Source: Thraustochytrium sp. TN22
Lineage: Eukaryota; Sar; Bigyra; Thraustochytrida; Thraustochytriidae
Length of the DNA stretch: 64,000 nt
Assembly: GCA_013306675.1 (NCBI GenBank)
Contig: JABLUY010000014.1
Coordinates: forward strand, 186,001 to 250,000
Reading direction: 5' to 3'
A model generated the notes under the pieces. The model saw nothing but the letters and a program-made list of their open reading frames with translations, did no database searches and was not told where the DNA came from. Of this stretch, positions 45,047-56,900 are shown in pieces (the stretch's first letter is position 1; each line of letters starts with the position of its first letter). The translations under genes were made by a program, and so were the position numbers.

Positions 45047-46579
45047 TCAACTTTGGATGAGGAGCGAGCCCTGGCGGTGCACGGCCCAGCGCTCCTTATA
45101 GAGGTTCCAGAGCTCGCGCAGAGCGCGCACATACTTCTCGTGATACTTGTCGACGAGCGCGACGCCGTCGGCGGTGGTGGAAAGGGCGCGGCCCTTGAGC
45201 TCGTCGGGGATCTTGGGGATCTTGATAGGCTTGCCGACGACGACGATGATGGGCTTGCGGTGCGGCATGAGGCCCATGTTGTACTGGAAGATACCGCGAC
45301 CGCTGAAGATGGGCGTGGCAAAGCCAATCTTCTTGCGCACGAACTCCTGGACGTTGCGTGCCCAGGAGTTGGGCGGCAAGTAGACGGTGTCGAAGACATC
45401 GTTTTCGCCGAAACCCAGGACCGGGACAAGGTCGGCGCCGTTGTCAAGCGCCACGCGCACGAAGCCCTTGCGACCGAGCGTGAGGCGGTAGGTGCCGGGC
45501 TCCGAGTCGAGCGACTCAGCGGCGCCGCCGACGACCAGCATGATGGCCGACCCGGGCCCGCGCTGCAGAATCTGGTTGCAGGAGCGCTTGGATGCGCTGC
45601 AGAGGCCTAGGTAGAGCAGCAACTCGCGCAGCACGGGACAGTAAAAGTTGAGCGCCAGCGTGAGCACGCGCAGGTCGATCCCCGGGAACTTGCGCGAGAA
45701 GCCAGTCGAGTCCGTGGCGAAGTTACCAAAGGCACCCAAAGAGATGATGCCGTGCGGGTGGTAGCAAAAGACGTACTTCTTGCGCGGGTCGAGCGGCGTG
45801 GTCCGGATGAGGCGCAGCGGAAAGTAGTTGGCGAAGTGCCGCCACATCTTCCAGTAGCGCAGGAACGGCCGCCGGCTGCCCGTCTCCGGGCTCTTATCCA
45901 GGTAGACGATCCAGATGAGGTAGATGAGCGTGGGCAGCGTGGTGAGGGGAAATACTAGCAGCACGGCCGTCCACGTGTACACGACGGCGCAGAGCGGCAG
46001 CAGCATCACGAAGAGCAACACCATAGCCGTCTGCTTGCGGCGCGCCAGGGGTACGTCCCAGAAGCTCACCGTGTGGACCTTTTTCCCGAAAAAGACACGC
46101 GCCACGAAAGACACGGGCCAGAAGACGACCGACAGGAAGACGTTCACCACGCGCAGCGCAATGAGCACCGGCATCCACGCCAACATCGAATACCAGGACC
46201 CGGGCTGCTCCGCCCAGGCATCCTCCTCGCGCCACTCCTTCTCGAGCCGCAGAAACAGCTCGCGCTCCTCCTGCGTCAGCTGCCGCCGCGATGCCGTCGA
46301 CGTCTGCGGCGACCCCGCCGCGTGCTTGCCCTGCGCGCCGCCGTGCAGGCCCTCAAAGTCGAGCGCCTCACCGTCCGCGTCCGACTGCGCGTACTCGCCC
46401 GACGACGAGTAGCTCGACACGGATCCCATCGACGTGCTGTACGGCGTGTTCATCCCCGTCGGCGTCGCGACCCCGTCATCGTCCTCGCCGCCGCGCAGCT
46501 TCTCCACGCGCCGCTGGTACGCCGCGCCGCGCTGCCGCGGCCGGGGCGGCAGCATCGCGTCCTGCTCACGATCTCCCAT
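45047..46579 (-). CDS. DGAT2: Diacylglycerol acyltransferase 2
   Basis: 510 residues from ATG 46579; the frame extends upstream only through a non-ATG start. DGAT2 makes triacylglycerol from diacylglycerol and acyl-CoA at the endoplasmic reticulum and lipid droplets. Residues 1-130 are a Ser/Gly/acidic cytosolic extension. Hydrophobic segments lie near 133-164 and 184-227. The family motifs follow: YFP (252-254), HPHG (274-277) in YVFCYHPHGI, SLGAFGNFATDS, GGAAESL, a KGFVRVALDNGADLVPVLGFGEND block, and a C-terminal VVVGKPI-IPKIPD. The overall order matches DGAT2, not the unrelated DGAT1. The N-terminal extension is longer than in animal DGAT2 and could be regulatory. Lipid storage by this route suits an oleaginous protist, but the gene is widespread. 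Confidence 0.93.
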   Translation of the reverse strand: MGDREQDAMLPPRPRQRGAAYQRRVEKLRGGEDDDGVATPTGMNTPYSTSMGSVSSYSSSGEYAQSDADGEALDFEGLHGGAQGKHAAGSPQTSTASRRQLTQEERELFLRLEKEWREEDAWAEQPGSWYSMLAWMPVLIALRVVNVFLSVVFWPVSFVARVFFGKKVHTVSFWDVPLARRKQTAMVLLFVMLLPLCAVVYTWTAVLLVFPLTTLPTLIYLIWIVYLDKSPETGSRRPFLRYWKMWRHFANYFPLRLIRTTPLDPRKKYVFCYHPHGIISLGAFGNFATDSTGFSRKFPGIDLRVLTLALNFYCPVLRELLLYLGLCSASKRSCNQILQRGPGSAIMLVVGGAAESLDSEPGTYRLTLGRKGFVRVALDNGADLVPVLGFGENDVFDTVYLPPNSWARNVQEFVRKKIGFATPIFSGRGIFQYNMGLMPHRKPIIVVVGKPIKIPKIPDELKGRALSTTADGVALVDKYHEKYVRALRELWNLYKERWAVHRQGSLLIQS

Positions 46580-46659
46580 GCCTGCCTGCGCGCTTCGCCC
46601 ACGGAGCCAACCCGCGAGAGCGCGACCGCAGCTCGGTCGCACGCGCCGCCGCCGCCTCT

Positions 46660-46662
46660 TCT

Positions 46663-46712
<50 letters not shown>

Positions 46713-46720
46713 TGCCGCCC
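46660..46720. repeat. (GCC)n trinucleotide run
   Basis: A near-perfect GCC/CCG run of about 20 units immediately upstream of the DGAT2 coding start, probably in its 5' leader. Confidence 0.9.
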
Positions 46721-46970
46721 GCCCGCGATCGCGCTCTGCCGCGCGACGCGGCGCGGCGCGGGGCGGCGACGATCAGCCCGGCGAGCCTCACCCGATTTTT
46801 CCCATTCCTGTCAACTCCGAGGGCGCGATCGGAGATCTGGCCGAGCCTGAGCTGACTGAGATGATCTTGAAGTCACGGTGGCAGGTGCCAGGCAGCAGGC
46901 GACACTGCAGTGGCCTTGGCGCGGTTGCGTCGTCATCGCATCGTTGTCGTCGTGGTCGCCGTCATCCTCG

Positions 46971-46992
46971 TGTAGGCTATTATTAGCCTACA
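46971..46992. other. Perfect short hairpin
   Basis: TGTAGGCTA, a TTAT loop, then TAGCCTACA: a perfect 9-base stem with a 4-base loop in spacer DNA. Confidence 0.85.
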
Positions 46993-47637
46993 TGGCATCA
47001 TCCGAGTCCTGCGCGGGCGGCACCCGCCTAGCTTAGAAGTCCAGCGCTCGCAACTGCCGGCCATGGTGCTCGCGGCCGCGCTCGCGAGGCTTTGCGAGCG
47101 TCTTGCGAGCCTTGGCTTGGCTGGCCTGCAGTGGCTGGTACAGCTGAGCTGTGAGGCTTGCCGGGCCTTCCTTCCCCTGGCTTGCGAGGACGATCAAGTC
47201 GGGTCGACGGACGGACGGCGAGGCGGAGGGACTCCAGGTGCGCGGGCGAGCCGCCGCAGCAACCTCGCGAGCCGCTGCAGCAGTGCAGCAGGCTTGCAGC
47301 GCCTCGCAGCCACTAGCTCGCATCGTCGTTAGCTCAGACTCTGCTTGTCATTAGGGCACGAAGCGAACCAAGCTTCGCTGCCAGTGGTAGGCAGGCAGAA
47401 GGCAACGGCTGACGCCGCGGCTGCGGCCGTAGGGTGCTAACGTTACCCGAGGAAAGACCGGCGGCAAATATCCTTTCAGTGAATGAATGCTCCGGCGACT
47501 TGATCGCCACGAGTGACGCTCGTGAAAACATAGGTAAGTTCGATTTTTTTGCTCACTCGTCACGGTGCTCGCTCGTGCTCGCCCGAGCTGTGTCCTTTCC
47601 TTCATTCTTTCATCCCTTCTTCATGCATCATTGACAC

Positions 47638-49731
47638 TCACTTCCGTCGCGGCGTGCGCTTGTTGGTCTTGGACTTGCGCGGCGCCGTGGATCCGGCCGA
47701 GGTGCCTGTGGTGGGCTGGAGAGGGGTGGAGGGTGTCGAGAAAAGGCCGCCCGAGGAGGAAGCGCCGCCGCCGCCACCGCCAAAGGGGTTGGAAGAGGAG
47801 GTCGAGGCTGTGGTGTTGGTCGAGGCCCCGCCGCCGCCAAAGAGAGAGCCGCCGCCCGATGAAGGCTGCGCGCTCACGGTGGAGGTGGCACCGAAAAGTG
47901 AGCCGCCAGCGTTCGAGGTGTCGCCGGAGCCCGTGGCGGCGGTGCCTGTGGTGCTGGTACTGCCGCCAAAGAGCCCACCACCAGCACCAGCACCAGCAGC
48001 AGAGCTGCCCGTGGTGGAGCTCGTGCTCGAGGCACCGCCAAAGAGCCCCGTGCTCGGCGCCGCAGTGCTGGTGCTCGTGCTGCTGCCGCCAAAGAGGTTC
48101 GAGGACCCGGACGCGTTGGAGTTTCCAAAGAGACCACCGCTTGTCGATGCGCTCTGCGCAGGTTGGCCGAATGGCGTCGTTGTCGTCGCCGTCGTCGCCG
48201 TCGTCTGTTGTTGCTGCTGCTGCTGCTGACCAGACTGCTGGTGGCCGGGCTGCGCACCGCCGTTCGTGGGGCCCGTCCACAGAGCGGCCTGCTCATCGAC
48301 CTTGCGCAGGAGCTTGCGACGACGCTCGCGCTCCTTGTTGTCCTCCTGCTGGAAGTCGCGCGGCACATCGCCGTGCACCATGACGTGCCAGTCCTTGTAC
48401 TGCTCACGCAGCTCGTCCATCTTGTCGTGCATCTCGGCGACGGCGGCAGCGATGGCCTTGAAGGCCTGATGCTGTTGGCGCATGATGGACACAATGACGT
48501 GAATAGGCGCTCGGTTGCGCGCGCGGTCCTGACTTGAAAGAAGCGTGCTGAGCTCCTTGGTGCGCGCCTCGTAGTCGTTGAGACGCGCCTCGAGCGACTG
48601 CAGCAGCAGCCAGAAAAAGTCGGACGGGATGGCCTTGTTGGTAGAGAAGCCCCCCGGATGCGCCATGCGGCGCGCCTCATGCAGCGCGTCGTCCACTGCC
48701 TTGAAGGAACGCGAGTCTGCCTTGAGGCCGGCCACCATCTCCTCCTGGCGCTTGAGCGAGTTGCGCACATGCAAGACGCCCTGGTCCACCTGTGCCGTCT
48801 TTTCCAGCAGCTTGAGCGCCTCCTCGCTCGACTGGTTCAAAATGTCGCGCAGCATTTTGCTCTGCTTGTTCATCTCCACCTGCTGCTCCAGCAGCTGCGC
48901 GTGCAGCGGTTCGGGTACCACGCGAACGCGCACGCAGTCCGCGGGCTCTCGGGCGCCCTCGGGAATGGCGCCAAACTGCAGGTCGCTCGCGTCCGCGTAC
49001 GCCAGCAGCTGCAGCGCACCCGAAAACGGGATCTGCTGCTGCTGCTGTTGCTGCTGCAGCGGCTGTTGCTGCTGCTGGCCGACGCCGCCGAAGACGTTAC
49101 CGCCACCGGCAGTGGTGTTTCCAAAGAGACCGCCGCTGCCAGCATTGTTGCCGCTGGTGGCGCCAAAGAGGCCGCCCGAGGTGTTGTTGGAGTTTCCAAA
49201 GAGACCACCGCCTCCGCCGCCGCCGCCGCTCGTGTTGCCGCCGAAGAGGGAACCGCCGCCAGTGTTGCTGGAGCCACCGAAGAGGCCGCCCCCGCCGCCG
49301 CCCGCGTTGTTGTTTGTTGAGCCGCCGAAGAGACCGCCGCCGCCGCTCGTGCCCGTCGAGGAACCGCCAAAGAGGCCACCGCCGCCAGTGTTCGTCGACG
49401 AGCCGCCAAAGAGGCCGCCGCCGCCGTTGTTGTTGGTGTTGTTGTTGTTGCCGCCGGAGCTCCCAAAGAGGCCGCCGCCACCGCCGCCCGTGGAGCCTGC
49501 GTTGTTTGAGCCGCCAAAGAGACCGCCGCCGCCCGTGCCGCTCGACGAGCCGCCGAAGAGGCTGCCGCCTCCCGTCGCGGGCGACGCGGTGGAGCCCCCG
49601 CCAAAGAGGCCGCCGCCGCCGCCCGTGCTCGGCGTGGACGACCCGAAGAGCCCACCGCCACCGCTCGCGCCGCCGCCGCCGCCGCCGCCGAACGGGTTGG
49701 CGCCGCCGCTCGAGGACGAGCTGCCGAACAT
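47638..49731 (-). CDS. NUP58: FG nucleoporin Nup58 (Nup49-type) of the central channel
   Basis: 697 residues from ATG 49731, which begins MFGSSSSSGG; the longer frame to 49983 starts at a non-ATG and is Arg-rich leader. Nup58 forms the Nup62-Nup58-Nup54 channel complex of the nuclear pore. Residues 1 to about 235 are dense GLFG/LFGG repeats in Gly/Ser/Asn-rich sequence. A helical coiled-coil region (about 235-480) carries SDFFWLLLQSLEARLNDYEARTKEL-like residues in the form of the Nup58 PSDYF-Q-E-RL-YR-IEEL element, then IMRQQHQAFKAIAAAVAEMH and LREQYKDW. A second GLFG block follows, with a basic Lys/Arg end as in the human protein. Long antisense Pro-rich frames here mirror the Gly-rich repeats. 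Confidence 0.88.
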   Translation of the reverse strand: MFGSSSSSGGANPFGGGGGGGASGGGGLFGSSTPSTGGGGGLFGGGSTASPATGGGSLFGGSSSGTGGGGLFGGSNNAGSTGGGGGGLFGSSGGNNNNTNNNGGGGLFGGSSTNTGGGGLFGGSSTGTSGGGGLFGGSTNNNAGGGGGGLFGGSSNTGGGSLFGGNTSGGGGGGGGLFGNSNNTSGGLFGATSGNNAGSGGLFGNTTAGGGNVFGGVGQQQQQPLQQQQQQQQIPFSGALQLLAYADASDLQFGAIPEGAREPADCVRVRVVPEPLHAQLLEQQVEMNKQSKMLRDILNQSSEEALKLLEKTAQVDQGVLHVRNSLKRQEEMVAGLKADSRSFKAVDDALHEARRMAHPGGFSTNKAIPSDFFWLLLQSLEARLNDYEARTKELSTLLSSQDRARNRAPIHVIVSIMRQQHQAFKAIAAAVAEMHDKMDELREQYKDWHVMVHGDVPRDFQQEDNKERERRRKLLRKVDEQAALWTGPTNGGAQPGHQQSGQQQQQQQQTTATTATTTTPFGQPAQSASTSGGLFGNSNASGSSNLFGGSSTSTSTAAPSTGLFGGASSTSSTTGSSAAGAGAGGGLFGGSTSTTGTAATGSGDTSNAGGSLFGATSTVSAQPSSGGGSLFGGGGASTNTTASTSSSNPFGGGGGGASSSGGLFSTPSTPLQPTTGTSAGSTAPRKSKTNKRTPRRK

Positions 49732-50892
49732 GGCGCCGCCGCCGCCGCCGCTGCCGCCGCTGCCGCCGCCGCGCCAGCGCCGCCGGCCGCGCCGCGCTGC
49801 GCCGCGCCCGCCCGCCCGCGCTCGCCGTCTGCGGCGGCCGCGACGACTTGGATGACTCGGATCGCTGCTAACTAACCGCGGCGGCGAGGGCGGCGGCCCA
49901 ATCAACGTTGGGCCCCTTTTCTTTTCGCTCAAGCGTCGTTGACAAGCGACGCTCAAGCGACGCTCAAGCTTGCGAGCAAACACTGCTTAGGCCTGGCGAG
50001 CAGCCTTGCAGGCCTCGCTTCTCTGTCAGGCCCAGGCTCCATTCGATCCAAGCTTTGTCGATGCGAACATTCATCAGGTCACGGCTCGCTGGAGCAAGAG
50101 AAAGAGCGAAGAAATGCTTGCGAGAAGGCAGCTGAGATGAAGCCTCGAAGCGGCCTCGTTGAGCTCTCCGCGTCTTTCGCGACTTGTCGAAGTTCTCCTT
50201 TTTTTTCATGGCGGCGCATCAGGATCTGCCTTGTCTCTGTCGCCTCCCGAAGTGCCGTGCGTCGGTCCATCCCCTTTCACAGCAGGCCGCTTGCTTCTCC
50301 CTCTTTCTCCCGACGCAAGCAGGGTCCACCGGCCCCAGAAAGTCTGCGACAATCATCTCCACGATCATCCGCGTCGCGGCCTCGCTGCCTTGCCAGAGCC
50401 CAGAGCGCCCGAAACCTCTGCGTTGACTGTGAATGAACTTGATTCCCGTCCGCGCCTGCCTGGCGGTGGCGCGTGCCGCGTACACCGGCGGCGCGCGCAC
50501 GCGCAAGTCGGCGCGAGCGTCGCGCGCAAGTGGACGCGGGCAGCGTGCAAGTAGACTATCCGCGGCGTGGGGTGCGGGCGCAGCGCAGCTCGCCGGCGGA
50601 ACGTGCAACAACTTGAAGCAGGGGCGGGAAAAAGAGCTTCCCACAAGTACGGCGCGCGGATGCGGCAGTGCCGCGCAAGGGCGCGGGCGCGCGCAAGTGC
50701 AGTATCGCTGCGGCTGTCAAAGCAAGCTAGTAGCTCGGGTAGCTACTAGCTAGCTAGAGAAGAGGGAGCGCGCGGCAGCAGACAGGCAGAGCGGCGGCGC
50801 GGCGCGGCGCGCGGCGCGGCGCGGCGGCGGCGCGCGGCGCGGCTCGGCGCGCGGCGCGGGCGCGCCCCGGCCGCGCGCGCGCGCGCGCGCGC

Positions 50893-50923
<31 letters not shown>

Positions 50924-50970
50924 GCGCGGTCAGACCATTCCAATCCAGTTCGAACGCGCCGCGAGGCGAG
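49732..50970. promoter_or_regulatory. Divergent upstream region of NUP58 and the PHIP/BRWD gene
   Basis: 1.24 kb without a supported gene. It includes GCC-rich NUP58 leader, a duplicated GCGACGCTCAA (49946-49968), a perfect 11-base-stem hairpin (50725-50751) and a very G/C-rich block (50787-50934) of GCGGC and (GC)n units ahead of the rightward start codon. Confidence 0.45.
50725..50751. other. Perfect 11-base inverted repeat
   Basis: AGCTAGTAGCT, loop CGGGT, AGCTACTAGCT: a perfect 11-base stem about 220 bases upstream of the PHIP/BRWD start codon. It is built from the AGCT/CTAG units that recur in this window's spacers. Confidence 0.9.
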
Positions 50971-53900
50971 ATGACCGAGGTGGACCCGAGCGGCGCGGCG
51001 ATGCAGGCCGCGCAGGGCGCGCAGCAGGCGCAGCCCGGCGCGGACGTGGCGCGGCGGGAGGAGACGGCGCAGGAAGCGCAGGACACGCGCGGCTCGGAGC
51101 GAACGCCGCAGCGCGAGGACGCGCACAGCGCCGGGGACGCAACCGTGGACGACGTCGTCGAGGCGACACTGCGCGAGCTCGTCGCCAATGTCGAGGCCTG
51201 CGTGGACCAGGGGGGGAATGCGGCTCGCGGCGGCACGCACGTTCAGGGCGACGAGCCACGCGCGGAGCAGGCTGCGGCGCCTCAACCGACGCAGCGTGAG
51301 CCGGACGAGGCAGCTGGGACGGAGCGCAACGCGGCAGCGGTTGCGGCGGGCGCCGGCGCCCGGGAGGAGACCAAAGACGACAACGGAGCAGACGGAAGAA
51401 ACGAAAAGGACGGGGAGGCCGTGAAGCGAATTCGGGACCAGAAGCGTGAGCCCCCGCGTGCAGCTTCCGTGGGCGGGATCACCTCCCTGGGCGACGATCT
51501 GCTCGGCTCTTTATCGATGGATCAAGACGACGCAGAGGCCTTCATGGAGGACCTGGACGCCGACAACGGCAACGACTTCGCCTCCGTATCGATCTCTGGC
51601 TTTGGCATCGGCTCGCTGCCCGCGCTCTCCGTGGCTGGCGATCAGGCTAGCCAGACCAGCCAGGAGGGTGACCCGGGTGACCCTTCAACCGCAGACGGGT
51701 CCACGGTGGCGGGTGGGACCGCTACCAAGGTTGAGGAGGGTAACGGTGTGAGTGGCGACTCGCCACGAGCCGCGGATGGGGACGCGATGGAGCTCGATGA
51801 TGAGCACAGGGCACCTGCGTCGCCACAGGATCCGTCACCACCAGTCGGCGAAGCCAACGGGACCACCGAGGGACAGCAACATCGCCGGACGGAGGAGATG
51901 CCAAAGGAGGAGGACGAGGACAAGAAGGACAAGAAGGACGAGAAGGAGGACGAGGGCCAGGGCCAGGGCGAGGCCGCTGTGTCAGCAACGAGCGAAGCCT
52001 CCCCCGGAACCAAGAAGGACACGAAGGAGACCGAAGTAGCGGCCACACCTGCGTTCGCACCGGTACCCTCTTCGACAGTGGCAGAAGAAAAGGAAAAGGA
52101 GGAAGTAGAGACAGAGGAGAAAAAGGAGACGATGGAGAAGAATGGCGAACCGCCCGCGTCAGGAGCAGCGGCGGCCGTCCCGTCTTCCACGCTCGCGAGC
52201 GCGGCCGCGGCTGTAGAGCAGGCGGAGCCCGGCGCGGCCTCGGCCGCCGCGAGCACTCCTGATGCTGCCCCCTCTGCCCCGGCCTCCACCGCCGCCGCCG
52301 ACCTCGCTCTGGCCACCGCTACCACGCCCGCATCGGCTGCACAAAAGACGTCACAACCGGCCCTTGCGACGCCGGGATCGCCGGGCGTGCTTGCCGCCGC
52401 CGTGAGGAGCGGTGCCAACGCGGACGCCGACATAGAGATGCTGGACCAAGATACGGACGATGGCGCTGATGCCAGCGGCGCGGACCTGGAGCTCGAGCTG
52501 ATACGCGCGAGCCGTGGGCGGCTGGAAGACGCGACGCGGCAGGCGCGCATGCTGCACTTTATTGCGGCATACCTGGAGCACGAGCTGGGCTGCTCGTCCG
52601 CCGTAGAGGCCCTGCGCAATGAGGTGGCGCAGCGCAAGCTGCTGCCGGGCGTGACGCTGTGGACGGGTGACCAGCGTGCCGGGACTCTGGACGACACGCA
52701 GTGGCGCTTTGGCGACCTGCGGCCTGTGCTGCCAGACTTGTCAGCGACGATGACGACCGGGCTGGAGCAGGCGGCGCGTGCACCGGCGGCCGAGCAGGGC
52801 CGGCTGATTCAGGAACTCGTAGATACGCGGTCGGCGATTCGCGCGCGGCGACGCGAGGTGCGCGTGCTGGAGCGGCAGGCCGAGGCGGATCCCTCGCGCA
52901 ACTTTGAGCGGCGGCGCGAGCGCAAGCTGCGCGAGGCGGCGGCGCTCGAGGGAGAGGCGGCCATGTTGCGGCGGCGCATTGCGCTGGAGCGGCGGCCCGT
53001 GCGGCCGGCGTTCGCCGGCCAGCACAACGAGCCTAAGATGCCAGCCGGGACGCTGTACTCGAAGCTCAAGTTCCTCAAAAAGACGCAGGGCCACGACTCC
53101 TTCGTTTACTGTATTGGCGTGGACCCTGACGGCGAGTTCGTGGTGACGGGTGCCGACGACACGCTGCTCAAGGTGTGGTCGGCGCGCAGCGGCGAGCTGC
53201 TCAAGACTCTCCGTGGGCACAAACATAACGTGTGCGACGTGGCCATCAAGCGGCGCGCCGAGGGCGGCGTCCTGCTGGCGTCCGCCTCGGACGACCTGAC
53301 CATCCGCATCTGGGAGCTACCCTCGGGCCGCGCGCTGTGCGTGCTCAAGGGCCACACCAAGGGCGTCGAGGCTGTGCGCTTTGACGTGCACACTGGCCTA
53401 CTGTACAGTGCCAGCAACGACGGCTCGCTATGCGTGTGGGACACGGACTCCATCTACGAGACTTCCGTGGTCCGCGGCGAGGTCACCACCCCGGAGCAGC
53501 GCACGCCGCTCGTGCTCCCGCACGTGAACCGCAATAACGCGCGACCTAGCGAAGTCAACGTGGTGGCCGTGCACCCGGCCGGCGGCTTCATCGCCACGGG
53601 TTCCGAGGACGGCATGCTGCGCGTGTGGTGCGGCCACCGCGCCCCGAGCCAGGAGCTGCTCAGCAGGTGCAAGACCGCACTCATCGCGGCGGCTCCGCTC
53701 GTCGACGGGCCGTACCGCAACGGGTCCGACCGCCTCGTCAGCGAGGAGCACACACGCCTCAACACCGTGTCGAGCCTGGTCTGGTCCAAGGACGGCTACC
53801 GCCTGCTGGCTACCTCAGCCAAGCAGGGCCTCGTACGCGTGTGGGAGTGGAAGCACACCTCTCAGTATAGCTCTCTCGACGTGCACGCCGGCTTCCTCTT

Positions 53901-56900
53901 TGGCGCGCCGCGCCCTGCCTTTAGCCTCAGCACGCAGACTGAGTCGCCCGACGCCGAGAGCGTACATGTGACACTGCCGGTGCCGCCAAGCGGCGCCGCG
54001 CCGCAGGCCGCGCAGCCGCCGCGCAGCCCCGGTCCGGCCGGCGCGGCCGGCACGGCGAGTGAGCCCGGGGCGGCGTCCGCGCCGGCCGCCGGCCGTGCCG
54101 GTCCGGGCCCTGGCCGCCGCACCAAGCGCATCCCAGGTCTCGACGCCGTTGCGTGGTCCTGCGACGACCGCTGGATCGTTACGGCGCAGACGCTTGTGCC
54201 CTCCAATACGCGCGACGTGCGCGCCTACTGGGGGCAGGAGATTCGCGTCTGGGACGCGCACGCGCACGGCGAGCTCGTACACGTTCTGCGCAAGCACCGC
54301 AGTCAGGTGCTGGCACTCGTCACGCACCCGACCAACCCACGCCTTGCGATGAGCGCCGGCTGGGACGGCCTCGTGCTGCTCTGGGACATTGTTGACGGCA
54401 CGCTCATCTGCGAAAACCTCGCTTTGCACTCCTCCGGCATCGCCTTCGTGCTTGACGTGCAATTCCTCCCCTACGGACGCACGGGCTCCGACGTGGTCTG
54501 CACGGACTCAATGGGCCGCCTCAACTTCCTCGGCATTGGCGACGGCCGAGAGTACCGCGGCACCTACCCGATGCAGTTCTTCGCACGGGACCGCAAGGGC
54601 ATCGACCATGACGCCGGCGGCAACGCCATAGACGCCGAAACGCAGCTCCCGCCGCATCTGCTTACAACTCAGGCGCTCTGCGACGCGCAGCTCGTCCCAT
54701 ATCAGGAGCAGCCGGGCGAGGCCAACATTGAGGCACGCGTGCGCGAAGTGCTCAACATGGAAAAGGTGCTGCGCGAGAAGGAGGCCAGTGCACACCAGGA
54801 GGTCAAGGCCATCCTCGAGGAGCAGGATCGCGACATTGTTGAACGTGGTCGCCACGCCTCGCGCCGCCGTATCATCACCTACCGCGATGACGAGCCTTCT
54901 GCGCCGGCGCCGGCGCCAGCGGTGCGCGCGAATGGGCGCGGCGGGACTGCTGGTGTTGGTGCTGGCGGCCCTCTTGGCGCCGGAGCACTCTCCGCGGCGG
55001 CGCGCGCCGAGCTTGTGCGCAGCAACAGCATCGATGGCGACCCCGAGGACGAGGCGTACGAGGTGGAGTTCGGTGAGGAGGAAGAAGAGGAGGAACGTCG
55101 CGCCGCAGGCCGGCTCCAGATCACCCGCGGCGAGCTGCACTTGCTGCGCTCCGAGAGTCCGGTCAGTGGGGTGAGCCAGTCACCATCCCACACTGGCGCG
55201 GGTCGCAGCGTGCGCCGCGCCGCGCGCCGCGCCGTTGGCCGGCTGCGCCAGGTCCGCGAGAGTCTAATTGACGCCAATGGTAACGTTGTCTCTCCCGTTG
55301 CGCATTCGGCCCAGGGCGCCGTCTCAGCGCCAGCGCCATCTCATGAGCGCCAGCACCAGCCGGCTGGGTCCACCTCTGCAGGTGCGCAAGCAGCCTCGCA
55401 GGGCGCGCAGGCGGCCTCACAGCGGGCGCTGCAGACGGGCTCCGGCGCCGCCACCACCGCCGCGTCCTCCTCCTCCTCCTCTTCTTCTTCTTCTTCTTCT
55501 TCTTCCTCGAGCGCTCCGCGTGGGGTGGCCGCCAGCAGCGCGCCGGTGCCCACACCGGCAAGCGCGTCCAGCTCGCAGGGGAAGACGGCGCGCGCAGGCC
55601 CCGTGCAGCGCATCGCGAGTTCCAGCAGCGCCCTCTCCAGTCTTGGGGACGACGACCCGGCCTACGTCGGCGGCGGCAGCTCGCTGTCGCCCGCGTCGCG
55701 CCTGCCGTCCGGCGTGGGCAACGAGCTGCCTGCGCAGCTGGACCGCGAGTGGATGCGGCGGTCAGCGCTCTTTGACCGCACCTGGCTGCGCTCGCATCCG
55801 CGAGTCCCGCAGTTCGGCGACGTCATCATCTATAACGCGCACGCGCACAAGATCATCACGGATCGGTACTTGGAGCTGCGCAAGACACTTTACGCGTCGC
55901 AGAATAGCCAGATGGCACCACTCTTTGCGCCGTGGGACGGCACGACGCCGCCGTACGACAAGGCGCATTGGCCCCTTCTCGAGTGCGAGATCGTGGCCGC
56001 CAAGCCCATCTTCCCTTACTCGAAGAAGTCGCTCTTTGTGAACGACTCCATCTTCGCGAGCGAGTACCACGAGGCGCTGACGGCCATCGCGCTGGAACTG
56101 AAGGTGCGCGTTCTCGCCGTGCCGCCCCAGACCGCGGTACGCGACCTGCCGCGCACGAACGCCTGGGTGCGTTGGGACGGGCCTGAACCCTTCCTCTTCG
56201 ACATGGTTTACTTCAGGCCGGAGGCTGGTGACCCTCCCATTTTTCTCTCACGCGGCGAGTTCGACGCCTTTGCAGTTTCTGACTTCGCCCAAGGCCAGCC
56301 CGTTGTGGACGCTAAGGGTCGCCTTGGCGTTGTTCAGGGTTACCGCATTGCCGAGCCTGAGGTCTGGCCCAACTCTCCAGTACGCGCCATCCACGTTGCG
56401 TTCGCGGCGCCGGCTGCCACCGTGGAGCAGCTCTCGCCCTGGGAGCTGCGCCCGCAGACCGCCCGCGTCGAACCTTGGGTCATCCCGTTTGAGCAGCCCA
56501 TCGGCGCCCACACCGCGACGAAGATTGCGGACGGGCTCACGGATCTCGCCACGCGCAACCAGAATGCCCAGCCGTTTCGCGAGCCGGTTGACCCACAGCT
56601 CGTCATTGGCTATCTCGCCTTCGTCGCGGCGCCTGTTGACCTGTCCATGATTGTCACGAACCTTCGACGCAACCATTACCACAGCGTGCATGAGGTGCTT
56701 TCGGACCTCGAGCTGCTCTACCAGAACTGCCTCACTTACAACCCCAAGGGAACGCCAATCCGCCGGCAGGCCAAGGTTCTGCGCCGCCTCGCGAACTTGG
56801 CCGTCATTAATAGCGTGCCGGCCAACGCGCTGCCGGAGTCTTTTGACTCCGACAAGAACGAGCTGCGCAAGTACGTGGACCCGACCAAGAAGCGTGGCAG

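Larger units (their letters stand above)
46580..47637. other. Spacer upstream of DGAT2, no gene seen
   Basis: 1.06 kb. A (GCC)n run (46660-46720) sits just upstream of the DGAT2 start and is probably leader. A perfect 9-base-stem hairpin lies at 46971-46992. The remainder, up to the NUP58 3' end, shows no protein-like frame. Several short CTAG-type motifs and a ggctggcctgcagtg segment like one near 33870 occur. Confidence 0.6.

Noticed and set aside
48578-49855. Proline-rich 425-codon frame opposite NUP58
   Set aside because: It is the antisense of Gly-rich GLFG repeats (PPKRPPPP-type), with no independent features, while the leftward frame matches Nup58.
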